A stretch of 64,000 nucleotides of DNA, taken from Septoria linicola (Eukaryota > Ascomycota > Dothideomycetes > Mycosphaerellales > Mycosphaerellaceae). The stretch is from contig CP099430.1 of assembly GCA_024114885.1 (NCBI GenBank), positions 372,001 to 436,000 on the forward strand, given 5' to 3'. This document shows, in pieces, positions 1 through 11,020 of the stretch (its first letter is position 1; each line of letters begins with the position of its first letter). Both the position numbers and the translations under genes were made by a program. A model generated the notes under the pieces. It was not told the origin of the DNA. It saw only the letters and a program-made list of their open reading frames with translations, and did not search any database.

Positions 1-1290
1 GTCTATTTATAGGTAGAACGCTATACTAAGCTTACGCTTTATATATATTTCGTAGTAGAAGTCTAACTAAAACTAGCTTATAAACACCGAGCCTCTATCT
101 ATTATAATACTAGTAGGTATACTATAGTATCGGACGACTTCGTTACTTAGGATACTCGTAAGCTTAGCGCTTATACATCTCTTAGTTATAGTAACGAATA
201 TCGACATTTTAGTATATCTATCGATAATTACTAGGATCGTATTATAGACGTATACGTTTCGCTTACTTAGTAGAAGATCTATAATAAAGTCTATCGTTAG
301 TTCTTACTATAGTCTTTCTAGTAGAGGCAACGACTTTAGTTCGCTATATAGGCGATAGCGCCTCGCCTTCGTATACTAGTAGGCTTCGTAGGCTTCTATA
401 TACTCGGCTACGTCGGTCGCTATTCTTAGCTAGTAGTACTTCTACTATATTAATTTTAGCGTTTTGTCTTTCCTAAAGTAGCTAGCTAGGACGTCGTCGT
501 AGTATATACGTATTACCTACGTCCTTAAGGCGTAGTCCTTTAGAAGATATAGGTAGTCTTCTATAAATAAGGCGTTATCTTTAATCCTATATTGCTCGTA
601 TACGCCTCTATTATACTTCGCCTACTCGTATACTACGTAGGTATTCGGCTCCGCGTATATAATCGCTTTAGCGTATCTAAATATAAGGTCGGAAATATTA
701 GCGTATAGTTATTCGCGCGCGACTATTACGCTAGCTACTCGCTATAGTAGCGACACGCTAGCCTTACTATAGGCGGCGTCCTCTTCGAGGCTTATACTAT
801 TCGGCCTACCTCTCCGGTAATAGAGAGCGTCTCTTAGTTCTATAGTTTAGACGCTTTTAGAGTTAGAGTCTTTAGGTATAGGTAGTCCTACCTATCTACG
901 CTCTACGTCCTTATCTTCGCTTACGACTTCTACGATCCTTACGTACGCTTTACTATTATAACGTATACGCTCTACCTCTATAGCTACGCTTCGTATCCGC
1001 TTCGCTAGTAACCTCTAAGATCTACTAAGCGAACGCTTTTAGTAATATCTCTATAATAGTAAGTTACTACTACTACCTATAACTATTACTAGTTACTAAG
1101 TAGGTTTTATAGTAGAGGGACTATAGCCTTTCTACTCTTATAGCTCTACGTAATACGTCGCGTATACGGCTCGAACTCGCGCTATAATAGGGTTACTCGC
1201 GTCGCGTATAGGTAACGATTAACTTAAGGAGTCCTATACCTTTAGTTTAGTCTAAAGTATAGGTAATAGGTTAGACATATACTAGGCCTC
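1..1290 (-). pseudogene. Integrase of Gypsy element E (5'-truncated by window edge)
   Basis: Retroviral-type integrase that would insert the element cDNA into the genome. The minus-strand frame gives DFI at about 285-297 and, 64 codons later, a DRGSVF motif whose Asp is at 97-99. These are the first two acidic residues of the D,D,E core; the Glu falls outside the window. A conserved stretch on the RNase H side, ending in NPADALSR near 1300-1340, marks the usual linker between RNase H and integrase. Many in-frame TAG/TAA codons make it non-functional. The N-terminal zinc-finger part lies roughly at 500-900, but I could not place its ligands with confidence. Confidence 0.85.
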
Positions 1291-1299
1291 TCTAGCGTA

Positions 1300-2720
1300 G
1301 TTACTACGCCTCGATAGCGCGTCGGCGGGGTTTAGCTTACTAGTACGATACTTAATCGTGAAATTATAAGGTACTAGTAAGGTTACCTACCTTACCTATT
1401 AGCTCGTTAGTTACTTTATTATTATAAAGGCTTTAAGGTTAGCGTAGTCGACGATCACAGTAATCGTATACTATACGCCTTCGAGATACGGTCGCTACGC
1501 CTTAAAGGCTTCTATAACTATAAGGAGTTCCTTATCGTATACCTCGTAATTATACTCTATAGTAATTAGCTTACGCGAGTAAAATACGATTAGGTACTAG
1601 TTCCCTTTAAAGAGCTATATTAAGATCCCTACTACTACGAAATCCGACGCGTCGGTTTCGATACGTATAGGCTATATAGGATTATAGTGTCTAAGGAGTA
1701 GTATAGTTTAGAATACTTTCTTTAGCTACTAAAACGTATACTCCTCGCTTTCGCTCTATTAGATAGGCCCTAGCTTCTTACCTTTAATAGCTCTCTTAGA
1801 TAGAGCCGTAAGAAGCGTTACTATCTTAGAGTACTATCGAATAAAACGACGATAGAAGTTAGTAAATCCTAAGAAGGATTAAACCTCTATAAGGGTTATA
1901 GGCTTTAGCTACGCTACAATAGCGTCGACCCTATATAGATCTATCGTAACGCCTCTAGTAGTTACTACGAAGTCTAAGAAATCGACTTCCTTCTAGAAGA
2001 ACTTGTATTTCTTTCTTTATATATATAGACCGAACTTCCTAAGCCTCTTAAGTACTACGCTAACGTCGCGTACGTACTACTCTCTCGAAGTACTATAGAT
2101 TAGGATATTATCTAAATATACTACGTAACTAGTATCTACGAGCCCGGCTAAGGCTCGGTTAATATACCCCTAGAAGGTTATAAGTATATTAGTTAGGCCG
2201 AAGGGTATTACCCTATATTAGAAGTAGCTATAGCGTATACGAAACGCGGTCTTCTAGCGGTCGGCTAGCTTGATCCTAATACGATAATACGTATCTATAA
2301 GATCTAAGAAGGTGAACTATATAGCGCCTATAAGCCTATTAAGCGTCTCGCTAATAAGTAGTAGAGGATACCTATTCTTAATAGTAATCTTATTAAGCCC
2401 TCTATAATCTATATAGAGTCGAAGACGGCTATTCTTCTTTAGTACGAACAGGATAGGCGTACCTGCCTCGCTTTTACTACGCTCGATCTAATCGTGCTCT
2501 AGCGTATCTTTTAGGTACTTCTAAAGTTCCTCTAGCTCCCTTCTAGATTAATAGTAGAGAGGCTTAAATAGAGGCTTCTTTCCTAGTTCTAAGTCGATCG
2601 TATACTCTACGTCTTCGACTAGCTTACTTCTTACTTTCTCGCTTAGATTAAGAATATCTACGAATTACTTAAACTCGCTAGGAATCGGCTTAAGCTCCTC
2701 GCTTACGCCTTATACGCTTA
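1300..2720 (-). pseudogene. Reverse transcriptase and RNase H of Gypsy element E
   Basis: RT comes first (about 2720 down to 1800), followed by the RNase H connection. Readable RT landmarks are LFVLKKNSRLRLYIDYRGLNKIT near 2420 and FLDL with the first catalytic Asp retained near 2310. The YLDD box is now Tyr-Leu-Asp-Asn at 2107-2118; the Asp to Asn change is the G-to-A expected from RIP after T. Downstream, FLGFTNFYRRFI and an RNase H motif starting TDASDF (about 1639-1653) follow in the same frame. Order and motifs match Tf1/sushi-like Gypsy pol. Multiple in-frame stops remain. The RT to RNase H to integrase order separates it from Copia, where integrase precedes RT. Confidence 0.9.
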
Positions 2721-2729
2721 CTACGTATA

Positions 2730-3240
2730 CTACTAGAGCGTTACGTATATCCTTAAAGAACTTATACGCTTCTCGTACGCGAACCGTATTAGTCTCGCTA
2801 GTACGGTTAAAGAGCTACTTGTCCGTTAGTAGTCTAATTACCTAGTAGGACCTCTTCTATAGTCGGCCTACGATCAGATCTAGCTCTAGGATATTAAAGG
2901 CATAGAAGATCCTACTACCTATACGCGTCGCTCCTATAGAGTCTATAAGGCGTAGGCGTAGATAGTATACTCTATAATAATAGCCCTTGTTACCTAAGAA
3001 GCTAGAAGTAGGTAGTAAGGCTATATTCGGTCTTAGAGGTAACTCGTACTTAAGAGTATAGGACTAAGATATAATATTAATATCTACTATATTATCTAGG
3101 AGGTATTCGTAATAAATACTTTTCTCTAGTACCTTAACTACGTCTTCGATACGTGCCGTATATATAGCTTATATAGGTAGGAAGTCTTTACTAGTTAATT
3201 TAGCTCTAGTATCTAGAGACTCTAGTCCCTCTCCGATACC
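2730..3240 (-). pseudogene. Protease region of Gypsy element E
   Basis: Segment between the Gag zinc knuckle and RT, where the retroviral aspartic protease sits in Gypsy elements. In the minus-strand frame I read LLDN followed by VDINIIS at roughly 3060-3100. This has the shape of a D-T/S-G-A protease active site with the Gly position altered. The assignment rests mainly on position and that weak motif. Stops from RIP interrupt the frame. Confidence 0.55.
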
Positions 3241-3320
3241 TACGCTTTTTTCGACTTACTAGCGTTAATACTACGTACTATAGGCTTCTTACTATCGTCG
3301 CTCTAGAAGTCTAGATTAGA

Positions 3321-3362
3321 GCACTTGTTCTTATAGTGTCTATACTTCTTATATCTATAACA
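3321..3362 (-). other. CCHC zinc knuckle motif of element E Gag
   Basis: Fourteen codons with Cys, Tyr, His and Cys at the four ligand positions of a C-x2-C-x4-H-x4-C knuckle. One ligand Cys has been changed to Tyr by TG-to-TA mutation. Confidence 0.85.
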
Positions 3363-3872
3363 CTAGATATACGATAGGTCGTCGCTTACGTATTAGTTAC
3401 GCTCTATAGGCTTCTTACCTAACCTATCCTTCTATTTTTCCTTCTCTCTAAAAGGTTTCCTAGATAGTTAGCGAGTACGCTCCTTATACTCCTCGTCTCT
3501 AGCGCGCTTACTAGGACCTCTATCCTTATTAGTACCCTCCTTAGGCTCTAGCGTAGGATCGGCTTCCTTATATCGTTTCGTAAACGCGACGAGGTCGCTA
3601 TAGTTACGTAGTAGTAGGTCCTTCTACTTTAAGAGCTCCTATCGTAGTAGCTTATATAGCTTTACAATAAACGTATAGTACCGCTACTCTTCGCTAAAGT
3701 TACCTAGCTAGTACTCTAGAGTGTTTAACTCTATGTCGAATTACTAGGTAGTTTAGTTATAGCGTTACTAGATACGCTCGTACTCTACGGTTATAAGGAT
3801 CGTACGATTCTACTCGTTACCGACTAAGTTAAAGATAAAGGCTTGAAACTTGTCCTAAGTATAGAAAGAGAG

Positions 3873-3877
3873 AAGAT
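3873..3877. repeat. Target-site duplication AAGAT, left copy (Copia-1)
   Basis: AAGAT here is repeated at 10179-10183, directly flanking the two ends of Copia-1. A 5-bp duplication is normal for Copia integration. Confidence 0.95.
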
Positions 3878-4156
3878 TATTAAAAGTAGAGAGCGTGTTG
3901 TATATACTACACAATGTCAAGGAGGGTATAGCGCAGTAAAGAAGAATAGGGGATTAATCTTGAACTGACTTATATACATAGTATAGTAGTAATATGCTAG
4001 GAACTAAATACAAAGTTAATTAAGTTAGTTATCTAAGAAGAGAAGAGAGAGAAGCAAGATATACCTCTTGCTAAGCCTTAGGTAGATGCCTTAGGCATCT
4101 AGAACCATGCTTAGAAGTCTATATCCAGACTGACTATCTAGGATACATTCTTAACA
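3878..4156 (-). repeat. Copia-1 LTR, 3' LTR of the element
   Basis: 279 bp, nearly identical to 9900-10178. On the minus strand it runs from TGTTAAGAATG to CTTTTAATA. The expected terminal CA has become TA. Confidence 0.96.
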
Positions 4157-4165
4157 CTCCTACTT
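4157..4165 (-). promoter_or_regulatory. Polypurine tract of Copia-1
   Basis: AAGTAGGAG on the minus strand directly abuts the 3' LTR, the place where plus-strand DNA synthesis is primed. The same tract lies next to the LTR in Copia-2 and Copia-4. Confidence 0.75.
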
Positions 4166-4750
4166 ATGCTATATAGTTAGATCTTTTAACAGATTATCTG
4201 TAGCACTCAAATGCTAGTCCTAATCTTGATTAGTTATCAAGTACTTACTTTTCAGACCAATAACCAGACAGTACTAACTATTAATCTAACAAACTTTCTA
4301 TACTACTATCTCCTATAAAAAGGTAAAAGAAATGCCTTCTATAAGATCTTCCTCCTCTCTTATATAGGAGTGGATTGTTTAGGACATAGACTATCTAGTA
4401 AGTTGCCTCTATCCTTTCTTATAGCTAATTCTAACAGCTCCCTAGATTCCTTATAGCCTAGTCCCCTACTTAGTCACATTCTATACAGCTTCTTAGTTCC
4501 CTAATAGTCTTTAGGGTATACTATTCTTAGCTATAGGGATCTTGTATCAAGCTAGGGAGCAGAGTAACTATATACTAGTGGAGGAGATAATAGCTGCTAT
4601 AGAGGAGGTCTTTAATATTAACTAGTACTTGGCCTTAGGGGGTGTCTAGTTTAGCTAGGTGCTATATAGTAATATTATAGTTAGTAACAGGTCTGATATT
4701 AGTAAGGGCATTTGGGACTTTGTAAAGTCTAACTAAGGAGGAGTCAAGTA
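4166..4750 (-). other. 3' untranslated stretch of Copia-1
   Basis: About 580 bases between the pol end and the polypurine tract. I see no coherent frame on either strand. The same stretch exists in Copia-2, Copia-3 and Copia-4, so it belongs to the element. Confidence 0.6.
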
Positions 4751-7700
4751 ACTAAAATCTTTCTTTTAGACTCCTCTTAGTTTAGCTCCAAGGCTTGGAG
4801 TTATCTTTTACATATCTCTTATACAAGGCAGAGCTGCCTTACAAACTCCTGAAACTGTAGTCTATTCTTTAGCTTAGTGAGACTATCTACTACTATCTCT
4901 TTTGTGTTCATATATTCTATAGAGATAAGTCTGTTCTACTAGAGCTTTCTCACAGCATTATATAAGATATTAATATATTTAGACTTGTTATAAACATATA
5001 AGTCCTTAACTAGAGTAAGGGCAGCTTGGTTATTACCTTTCAGCTAAATTGGCCTGATTCTAGTAACAGTTTCCTAGTTACTAAGGATCCTTAGTTAGTA
5101 AGAACATTCTCCTACTAACTCTAGGTATCCAAGCTCTCTCAAAAGAGTACTAAGGAACTGTAACTATTTTGTATATGCACCTATAGCTATGTATTCAGCT
5201 TCCATTATAGATGTAGCTATAGATTTCTGCTTCTTACTCATCTAAGAGATTAGTGCACTATAAAGGAAGAAGACATATCCAAGGATTAAGACTCTATTAG
5301 TCTTGTCTATTATATAGTCAGAGTCTATATATCTAGTAAGAAAGCCTTAACTATTCCTTAAGTATCTTAGACTAAGGTCTAGGTTTGATCTCAGGTATCT
5401 AGTTAGCTTCTTTAGAGCCTTCATATGTCCTACTATTAGATCACTAATATAGGAGCTCAATCTTCCAAGGGCAAATAAAATATCTAGTCTTATAATAGTT
5501 ACAAGCTATATCTATATTCTAACAATAGATTAGTACTCCTATTTATTATACCTTTTATTATTTAGTCTAGTAGGCTTTAGACTTTCATAGCTGTCTATTA
5601 GTAAAAGAGTTAGTAATACAGTCTCTTAACCTATTCCTATCTTAGCTAGGTTCTCTTAGATATAGTGCTTCTAGTTAAGTTTTAGCCAGCCTTGCTATCT
5701 GTTTCTTATTAGTCTTATTCCAAGAATCTTGTCTAGTTCTCCAAGATCTTTAATCTTGAAGACCTTACTAAGTTAGTCTTTAAACTAGAGGACATCTTCT
5801 AGTCTCTCTATAGTAATAGGTATGTTATTAATATAGATCAGGATTATTAGGTCTTTCCTTTTCTTATAGATTAGAAGACATAGGTCCACTTCTGATTATC
5901 TAAATCCTATTCCTTTCAGCTTTAATACATATAGCTGATTCTAGTCTCTTACAGCTTACTTCAGCCTATAGAGACTCCTTAGAACTTATAAGACTATACT
6001 AGTTAGTAGGTTAACACCTAGTAGTAGGATTATATAGATGTCCTCGTGTAGGGTACTCTCTATAAATGCATTGTTCACATCCACTTAGTATAGAACTAGG
6101 TCCTTCTTATAGACCACAGCTATAAATCCTCTTAGAGTATCCTACCTAACTATAGGGGCAAAAGTCTCTATATAGTCTACTCTATACTTTTAGGAGAACC
6201 CTCTTGTAACTAGTCTTGCCTTGAACTTTTCAATAGCTCTACTAAGCTTTCTCTTAATATCAAAGACCTATCTTAAGGTAACTAGGTTAGCCCCTTTTAG
6301 TAGGACTACTATAGTCTAGGTGTTATTACTTACAAGTACATCCAGCTCCTTCTAAATAGCTTCTTACTAGAGATAACCCTACTTAGGATCACTTACTGCT
6401 TCCTTATAGTTCCTTAGGATTAGAACCTCCTATTTGTATATTCCTACTTCTTTAGCAGCTAAGAATATAATCTCTTTAACTTCCTCTAAGAATTCTAGGT
6501 CCTATAGGATACCTAGGTTAATAGAGCTTATAGCTAAGAAGAAAGCCTAATACTCTAGGAGCATTTCCTTGTCTAGCTGACTATTCTAATCTAGCTTAAG
6601 CCTAATTAGCTTCAGCTTCTAGTTAAATCTATTAAGTTCTTAGGATGCTTTCCTCTTTCCAAGGGTTTGCCTTAGGGCTATCTGCTCCTAATCCACCTCT
6701 ATAGTTTCTTAGGCAGAATTCTCAGATTCTTTCTTAACTTTCCCTTGGTCTAGGAATTTTCTATACTCTCCTACATCTTCTAGTAGAGGTAGAAGTTATA
6801 TAAAGAGTTTCTTTCCTTCCTAAACCTATACTAATAGCTAAGAAGGAGGAGGCTTCTACTAGCCTAGACTAGGAGCACCTAGGGTACTCCTACTAGCTTA
6901 TAGAGTAGGCTAGCTAATAGTTCTTAGCCTTCTAATAGGTCTTCTTTCTAGAGCTGAACTAGGGAGATTCTTAATCTTAATGTTCAAGTCCAATTCTCTA
7001 CCTAGCTTATCTTTAAAGAAGATTGCATTAGTATACTACTTGACAGCCTTTATATCTAGCTCCTAGAACTTCTATGCCTTTACTATATTATTATAGTATC
7101 TAACAAATATAGTATCCTTTCCTCTGTTTATTAGTTTATTACTCCTTGCCTACTAAGGCTATACTCTTATATCTATATACACTATAGCTCTACATCCCTA
7201 TACCTTAAGGTAGGAGACTATTAGTTTAATCCTATTAAAAGCTTTATTAGGTGAGAGCTTGAATCCCTCAACATCAGGTCTATTTAGAAGCTTGTTCCTT
7301 ATATACACCTATACTTTAAGGGCTTCTAGCTAAAACTTAATAGGCATCTTGCTTTCTTTAAGCATTGCTCTAATAGAGGCCTCTAATGTTTGGATAGACC
7401 TCTCAACTACTCTATTCTAGAGTGAATTATAGGCCTTAGTTAGCTTAAGGGTAATTCCAAAGTCCTTCTCTTACTATTTAATCAAAGCAGTGATCTCTCT
7501 AGCATTGTCAGCCCTTATAGACTTAAGAAGTACTACTAACTACCTTTCTGCCTTAATCCTCTAGTTCTGAAGAGCAGTTAGTGTATCTGATCTAGCCTTA
7601 AGTAGAAATGCCTATTTCTTTCTTAAGAAGTTGTTAACAATCTCAAGCTACTATATAAAACCTTTTACTAATAATAGTAATAGTCTATAGATATCTACTA

Positions 7701-8420
7701 ATATAAGGGCTAATCTTTCAGGTCTTCTCTTAATAGACTTGCCTAGGTGTTTCTTTATCTTGCCTATTATATAGATCCTATACTTATACTCTTCCTAGTT
7801 AGGAATTAGAATTCTTTCCTTTAGGTTAGTAACTTTATAAAGGTTTGAGAGTAACCCTCTTCCAAAGTATACAAATCTTCTATACTATAGCTCCTACTGT
7901 TTCAGATCCTTCTCTAACAGAGCAGTATAGGCATTATTAACCTCTATAGGATCATATAGTAAGTAATATAACTTTTCCTGTAGGAGAGGTAATATCTTAC
8001 TAACAAATAGAACACCTCTAACCAGCTTGGTCTTTATAACTGTTTAGCTATCTAGGGAGGTGAGAGTGAAATCAGGCTTCTAGACTCCAAATTACTTACT
8101 AAACTAATCCTATAACATAAGATTTACTCCAAGATTAGGAACAAATAGTACCCTATCAAGTAGAACTTCTCCTCCTAAGATTCCCTTCATCTATACTAGT
8201 CTAGAGTAGGTTGTATAGAGGTATCCTCCTCCTACCTTAATCTATACTTTCTTCCTTAGTAGCTTTACTAATCTAAAGAAGGACAGTTAGTTAGTTATAT
8301 AGGATGAGGTATAGGAATCTAAGAGCTATTCTTAGGGTAACAACTTGCCTTTAGCCTCAATTATAGAATAGGCCAACTTATCTTAGTTATTATCTTCTAA
8401 TAGGGAATCATTATTGCTTC
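4750..8420 (-). pseudogene. Copia-1 pol: protease, integrase, RT, RNase H
   Basis: Long minus-strand frame with Copia domain order. The protease active site begins with the Asp at 8317-8319 (LDS followed by a TSS stretch). Next is the integrase zinc-binding region near 7750-7880, with His and Cys ligands turned into Tyr. The integrase core follows, with RADNARE near 7500-7520 and the Glu-containing ERSIQTLEASIRAML near 7400. RT begins around 6420; the first catalytic Asp is retained in QVDVNNAF near 6080-6100. The YVDD box reads Tyr-Ile-Asn-Asn at 5824-5835, so both metal-binding Asp are lost. RNase H ends with MEAEYIA near 5200 and runs to about 4800. In-frame TAG/TAA codons occur throughout, although runs of tens of codons stay open. 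Confidence 0.94.
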
Positions 8421-9732
8421 TAGAACTAGAGTAAGTTCTAGAATCAGAACTAGAACCAGACTCCTAAGCTAAAAATCCTTTCTTTAAAAGCTTTCTAGAC
8501 TTTTCTATTCTTTAAAGCTACTTACCTATTTTCTAGACAACCTTCTTTAGCTTATTATATGATGATGACTTGTAGACAGCTTTCTTAATATATCTAGTAT
8601 TCCTTAGTAAAAAGGATCTTCTAACCCTCTCTCTAAGGAATAATCCCTAAGGGTCCTTCTAGTTCTTAGTACTATTTCTCTACTAGGATAGTTTCTTAGC
8701 AGTAGAGAGGTTAGGACAATCCTTCAACTAGTACTTCCCTTTCTTACAGAGCTAGCACATTAGTAGGGACTTTCCTTAGTAGAGCTGCCTAGAATAGAAT
8801 ATAGCCAGACCTATGTCTATCTTGTCTAGATTATCTCTTGCCTCTTAGGACTTAAGTAGAAGGAGAACAGTGTCTACATCCAAGGATAGTTGGGTTATAA
8901 TAGTATCCTTAGCTACTTAGTATAATATAGGTAGGGACTATAGGAGATATTTTAGCCTTTTCTCTTAGCTCTAGTAGTAGGCTTCCTAAGGATTAATCTC
9001 AGTAATCCTCTTGCCTAGGCCTCCAAGGTGTCTCTATACTTCCCTGATTGTCTTATTAGGTAATATCCTGAATATAACAAACTACTTAATCAGACCCATA
9101 GTATAGGACTTCAGGACTCTATTATACTTGTTCTAGAGAATCACCTATATCTCAGCTACTAGTATAGTAACACACTATGTCTCTAGCTCTATCTCATTAT
9201 CTTTACTAATACTGTATCTGATACTAAACCTATATACTGCATTGTCTTTTAAGAAGTATTAATTCTAAGTAACATATATCTAAAGACTAGTGTCCTACTA
9301 AACTATGTATAGGTTCCCTCTAATAATTAGTTGGCTAATTGCCTAGAACTGGTCCTTTCCTTCTAGCTTGTCTGTCTATAGCTTAAACTATCTCTTCTAG
9401 TTAGTTCTGTCTAGGATTAGAATCCTTTAGCTCTTCTTGTCCTCTTAGTCTATTATAGAAATAGGTGAATAGAATAAATAATTAGTAGAATGCTTCAGAC
9501 CAGCTAAGGATTCTAGAGAAGGGTAATTTCTTATAGTAGGGAGACTAGCTCTAAGAGATAGGGATTCCTCGTATTTAGGAAATTACTAAGACTCAGATCT
9601 TTCTCTCTTAGCAGAGTTTCTATTACTAGGTAGTAGGAAGGCCAAGTAGCCTCTTCTAACTCTAGTAATACTAGGTGCAATAGTAGAGAACTAGGCAGGT
9701 ATTAACAAAGCAGAAATATACTACTGTCTCAT
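8420..9732 (-). pseudogene. Copia-1 Gag
   Basis: Minus-strand frame upstream of the protease. I took the ATG at 9730-9732 as the start because it precedes a continuous frame, but the frame stays open further upstream, so the true start may be earlier. A helical capsid-like part is followed by a zinc knuckle at 8716-8757 with Cys, Cys and Cys intact and the His position now Tyr (Copia-3 keeps His there). A Ser-rich acidic tract follows, before the protease. Several in-frame TAG codons disable it. Confidence 0.88.
8716..8757 (-). other. Zinc knuckle of Copia-1 Gag
   Basis: Fourteen codons with C-x2-C-x4-(Tyr for His)-x4-C. The His codon in Copia-3 at the same place is intact, which shows the Tyr is a secondary RIP change. 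Confidence 0.85.
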
Positions 9733-9887
9733 AGAGATCTTTACTAACTTATATACTACTAGGTGCAAACTAGCTTCGTTAGTAATATAGTTAGGGAAAC
9801 TTCTAGGCCCTAAATGTTTTCTACAAACTATAAGGGATACAAGTAACCTATACTAATATAGGTTGCTCCTATTCAGTACACAAATCC

Positions 9888-9899
9888 GGGCTCATAACC
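9888..9899 (-). promoter_or_regulatory. Primer-binding site for half initiator tRNA-Met (Copia-1)
   Basis: The plus strand reads GGGCTCATAACC, the anticodon stem-loop of eukaryotic initiator tRNA-Met with anticodon CAT, and stops directly at the 5' LTR. Minus-strand synthesis would therefore start within the anticodon loop. This matches the half-tRNA priming known for Drosophila copia; use in this element is an inference from the match and its position. Confidence 0.82.
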
Positions 9900-10178
9900 T
9901 ATTAAAAGTAGAGGGCGTATTGTATATACTATACAATGTCAAGGAGGGTATAGCGTAGTAAAGAAGAATAGGGGATCAATCTTGAACTGACTTATACACA
10001 TAGTGTAGTAGCAATATGCCAGGAACTAAATACAAAGTTGATTAAGTTAGTTATCTAAGAAGAGAAGAGAGAGAAGCAAGATATACCTCTTGCCAAGCCT
10101 TAGGTAGATGCCTTAGGCATCCAGAACTATGCTTAGAAGTCCATATCTAGACTAACTATCTGGGATACATTCTCAACA
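9900..10178 (-). repeat. Copia-1 LTR, 5' LTR of the element
   Basis: 279 bp matching 3878-4156 with scattered C/T and G/A differences. The minus strand begins TGTTGAGAATG. It would carry the promoter and start of transcription. Confidence 0.96.
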
Positions 10179-10183
10179 AAGAT
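10179..10183. repeat. Target-site duplication AAGAT, right copy (Copia-1)
   Basis: Matches 3873-3877 and directly follows the LTR. Confidence 0.95.
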
Positions 10184-10800
10184 AGTTAATATTATTCTCG
10201 TTATACTACTTGTCTAAGACATCGCCTACTAGGTATAAGATAGCGTAGAGTACGCGTAGCCTATACGCTACGAAATAGTCTACGCTATTAGCGAAGATTA
10301 CCTTAAGTATTCTAATAAACTCTCTAGCTTCTCTAACGTTCTTATCTTTAAAAGGCTTCGGCTCCTTTAACCTCGAGCTCTTACTAACTCTAAGGTTACC
10401 GCTCGTACGCGGCGTAGGCTTGTTACCTAGGTCTTCTAGCTATAGTCCGCTAATACTAGACGCCTTGTCTTGTTTATAGCGACTAAGCTATACGCTAGTA
10501 AGAGGGCTACTCCTTATAGGCGCCACGAGTTCGCTTCGTAAGCGTGTATTCTTACGTTATAGGTTAGCGAGGTAGACCTACTTACGTAACGCCTTATTAG
10601 CGGCTACTAAGCGATCTAGCTCTATGTCCTCGTCTACTAGTTAGCTATGTCCTATAGCGTTACTAGCGTTAGGTCCGTTTTAGTTAAGATAATCTTCTAG
10701 CTCTTGTTTAGCGAGCTCGTCTCGTATACGTTCCTTCTACGAGGCGCCGTCGTTATACGATATCTTGTTTCTAGAGTTCTATAGATTACTACTCTATATA
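10184..10800 (-). pseudogene. Gag N-terminal part of element E
   Basis: Continuation of E Gag on the other side of Copia-1. The minus-strand frame contains a helical, polar N-terminal part (about 10500-10780). It then shows a typical fungal Gypsy capsid start, PKPFKDKN at about 10350, followed by REAREFIRILK and a region ending NNINYL at the Copia-1 junction. The frame then resumes at 3877. No intact start codon could be fixed; the frame opens near 10790. Stops here are few, so this part is one of the better preserved pieces of E. Confidence 0.85.
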
Positions 10801-11020
10801 GGAGAGAAGAATTAGAATTGTAAAGGGTATATAGTAACGTATAGAACGCCCTTAACTATCGTTAAGACTATAGACTAATTCTTGTAGGTTCTAATATAGA
10901 GCGCGTACGTCGCGTATAAAATACCTATACGCTAAGTATGCTCGGTATAGGCCGGTATACTAAGGTAAGGTAGTAAGGTAAGCGGCCTTTCTTTACTTTA
11001 ACTATTTACTCTACGCTCTT
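10800..11020 (-). other. Leader and presumed 5' LTR of element E
   Basis: Non-coding stretch between E Gag and the abrupt start of Copia-4 sequence at about 11021. By position it should hold the leader and at least part of the 5' LTR of E. The partner LTR is off the window, so the LTR cannot be proven and its length is unknown. I could not recognise a primer-binding site. Confidence 0.45.

Larger units (their letters stand above)
1..3877 (-). mobile_element. Ty3/Gypsy element E, left part (integrase to Gag)
   Basis: This is a RIP-mutated chromovirus-like Gypsy element read right to left as Gag, protease, RT, RNase H and integrase. The window starts inside the integrase core, so the 3' end and 3' LTR lie outside. 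Gag is interrupted by Copia-1 at 3878 and resumes at 10184. The reading frame can be followed for kilobases if TAA/TAG are read as former Gln/Trp codons. The RT box of the YLDD type and the integrase layout resemble the Tf1/sushi group; this is a family-level inference. Confidence 0.93.
3240..3877 (-). pseudogene. Gag C-terminal part with zinc knuckle, element E
   Basis: Nucleocapsid end of Gag, which packages the element RNA. The frame shows a CCHC knuckle at 3321-3362 with spacing C-x2-C-x4-H-x4-C. The second Cys is now Tyr (TGC to TAC), a RIP change, while the other three ligands remain. Upstream lies a charged, Lys/Arg-rich linker and a helical Gag part. The frame continues across Copia-1 into 10184-10800 when one AAGAT copy is counted. 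The protein would end and pass into pol at the left. Confidence 0.88.
3878..10178 (-). mobile_element. Copia-1: complete Ty1/Copia element, least mutated copy
   Basis: A 6301-bp element bounded by 279-bp direct repeats and AAGAT duplications, oriented on the minus strand and inserted in Gag of element E. Content from its 5' end (right) is LTR, primer-binding site, Gag with zinc knuckle, protease, integrase, RT, RNase H, polypurine tract and LTR. CA and TG dinucleotides are still common here, unlike Copia-2, so it was hit least by RIP. It still has many in-frame stops and is not functional. Confidence 0.97.

Noticed and set aside
9881..9899. Initiator tRNA-Met gene fragment
   Set aside because: Only the anticodon arm is matched, and the site abuts the LTR exactly in three copies, so it is a primer-binding site.
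10800..11020. Defined 5' LTR for element E
   Set aside because: No second copy lies in the window, so borders and even presence cannot be shown.
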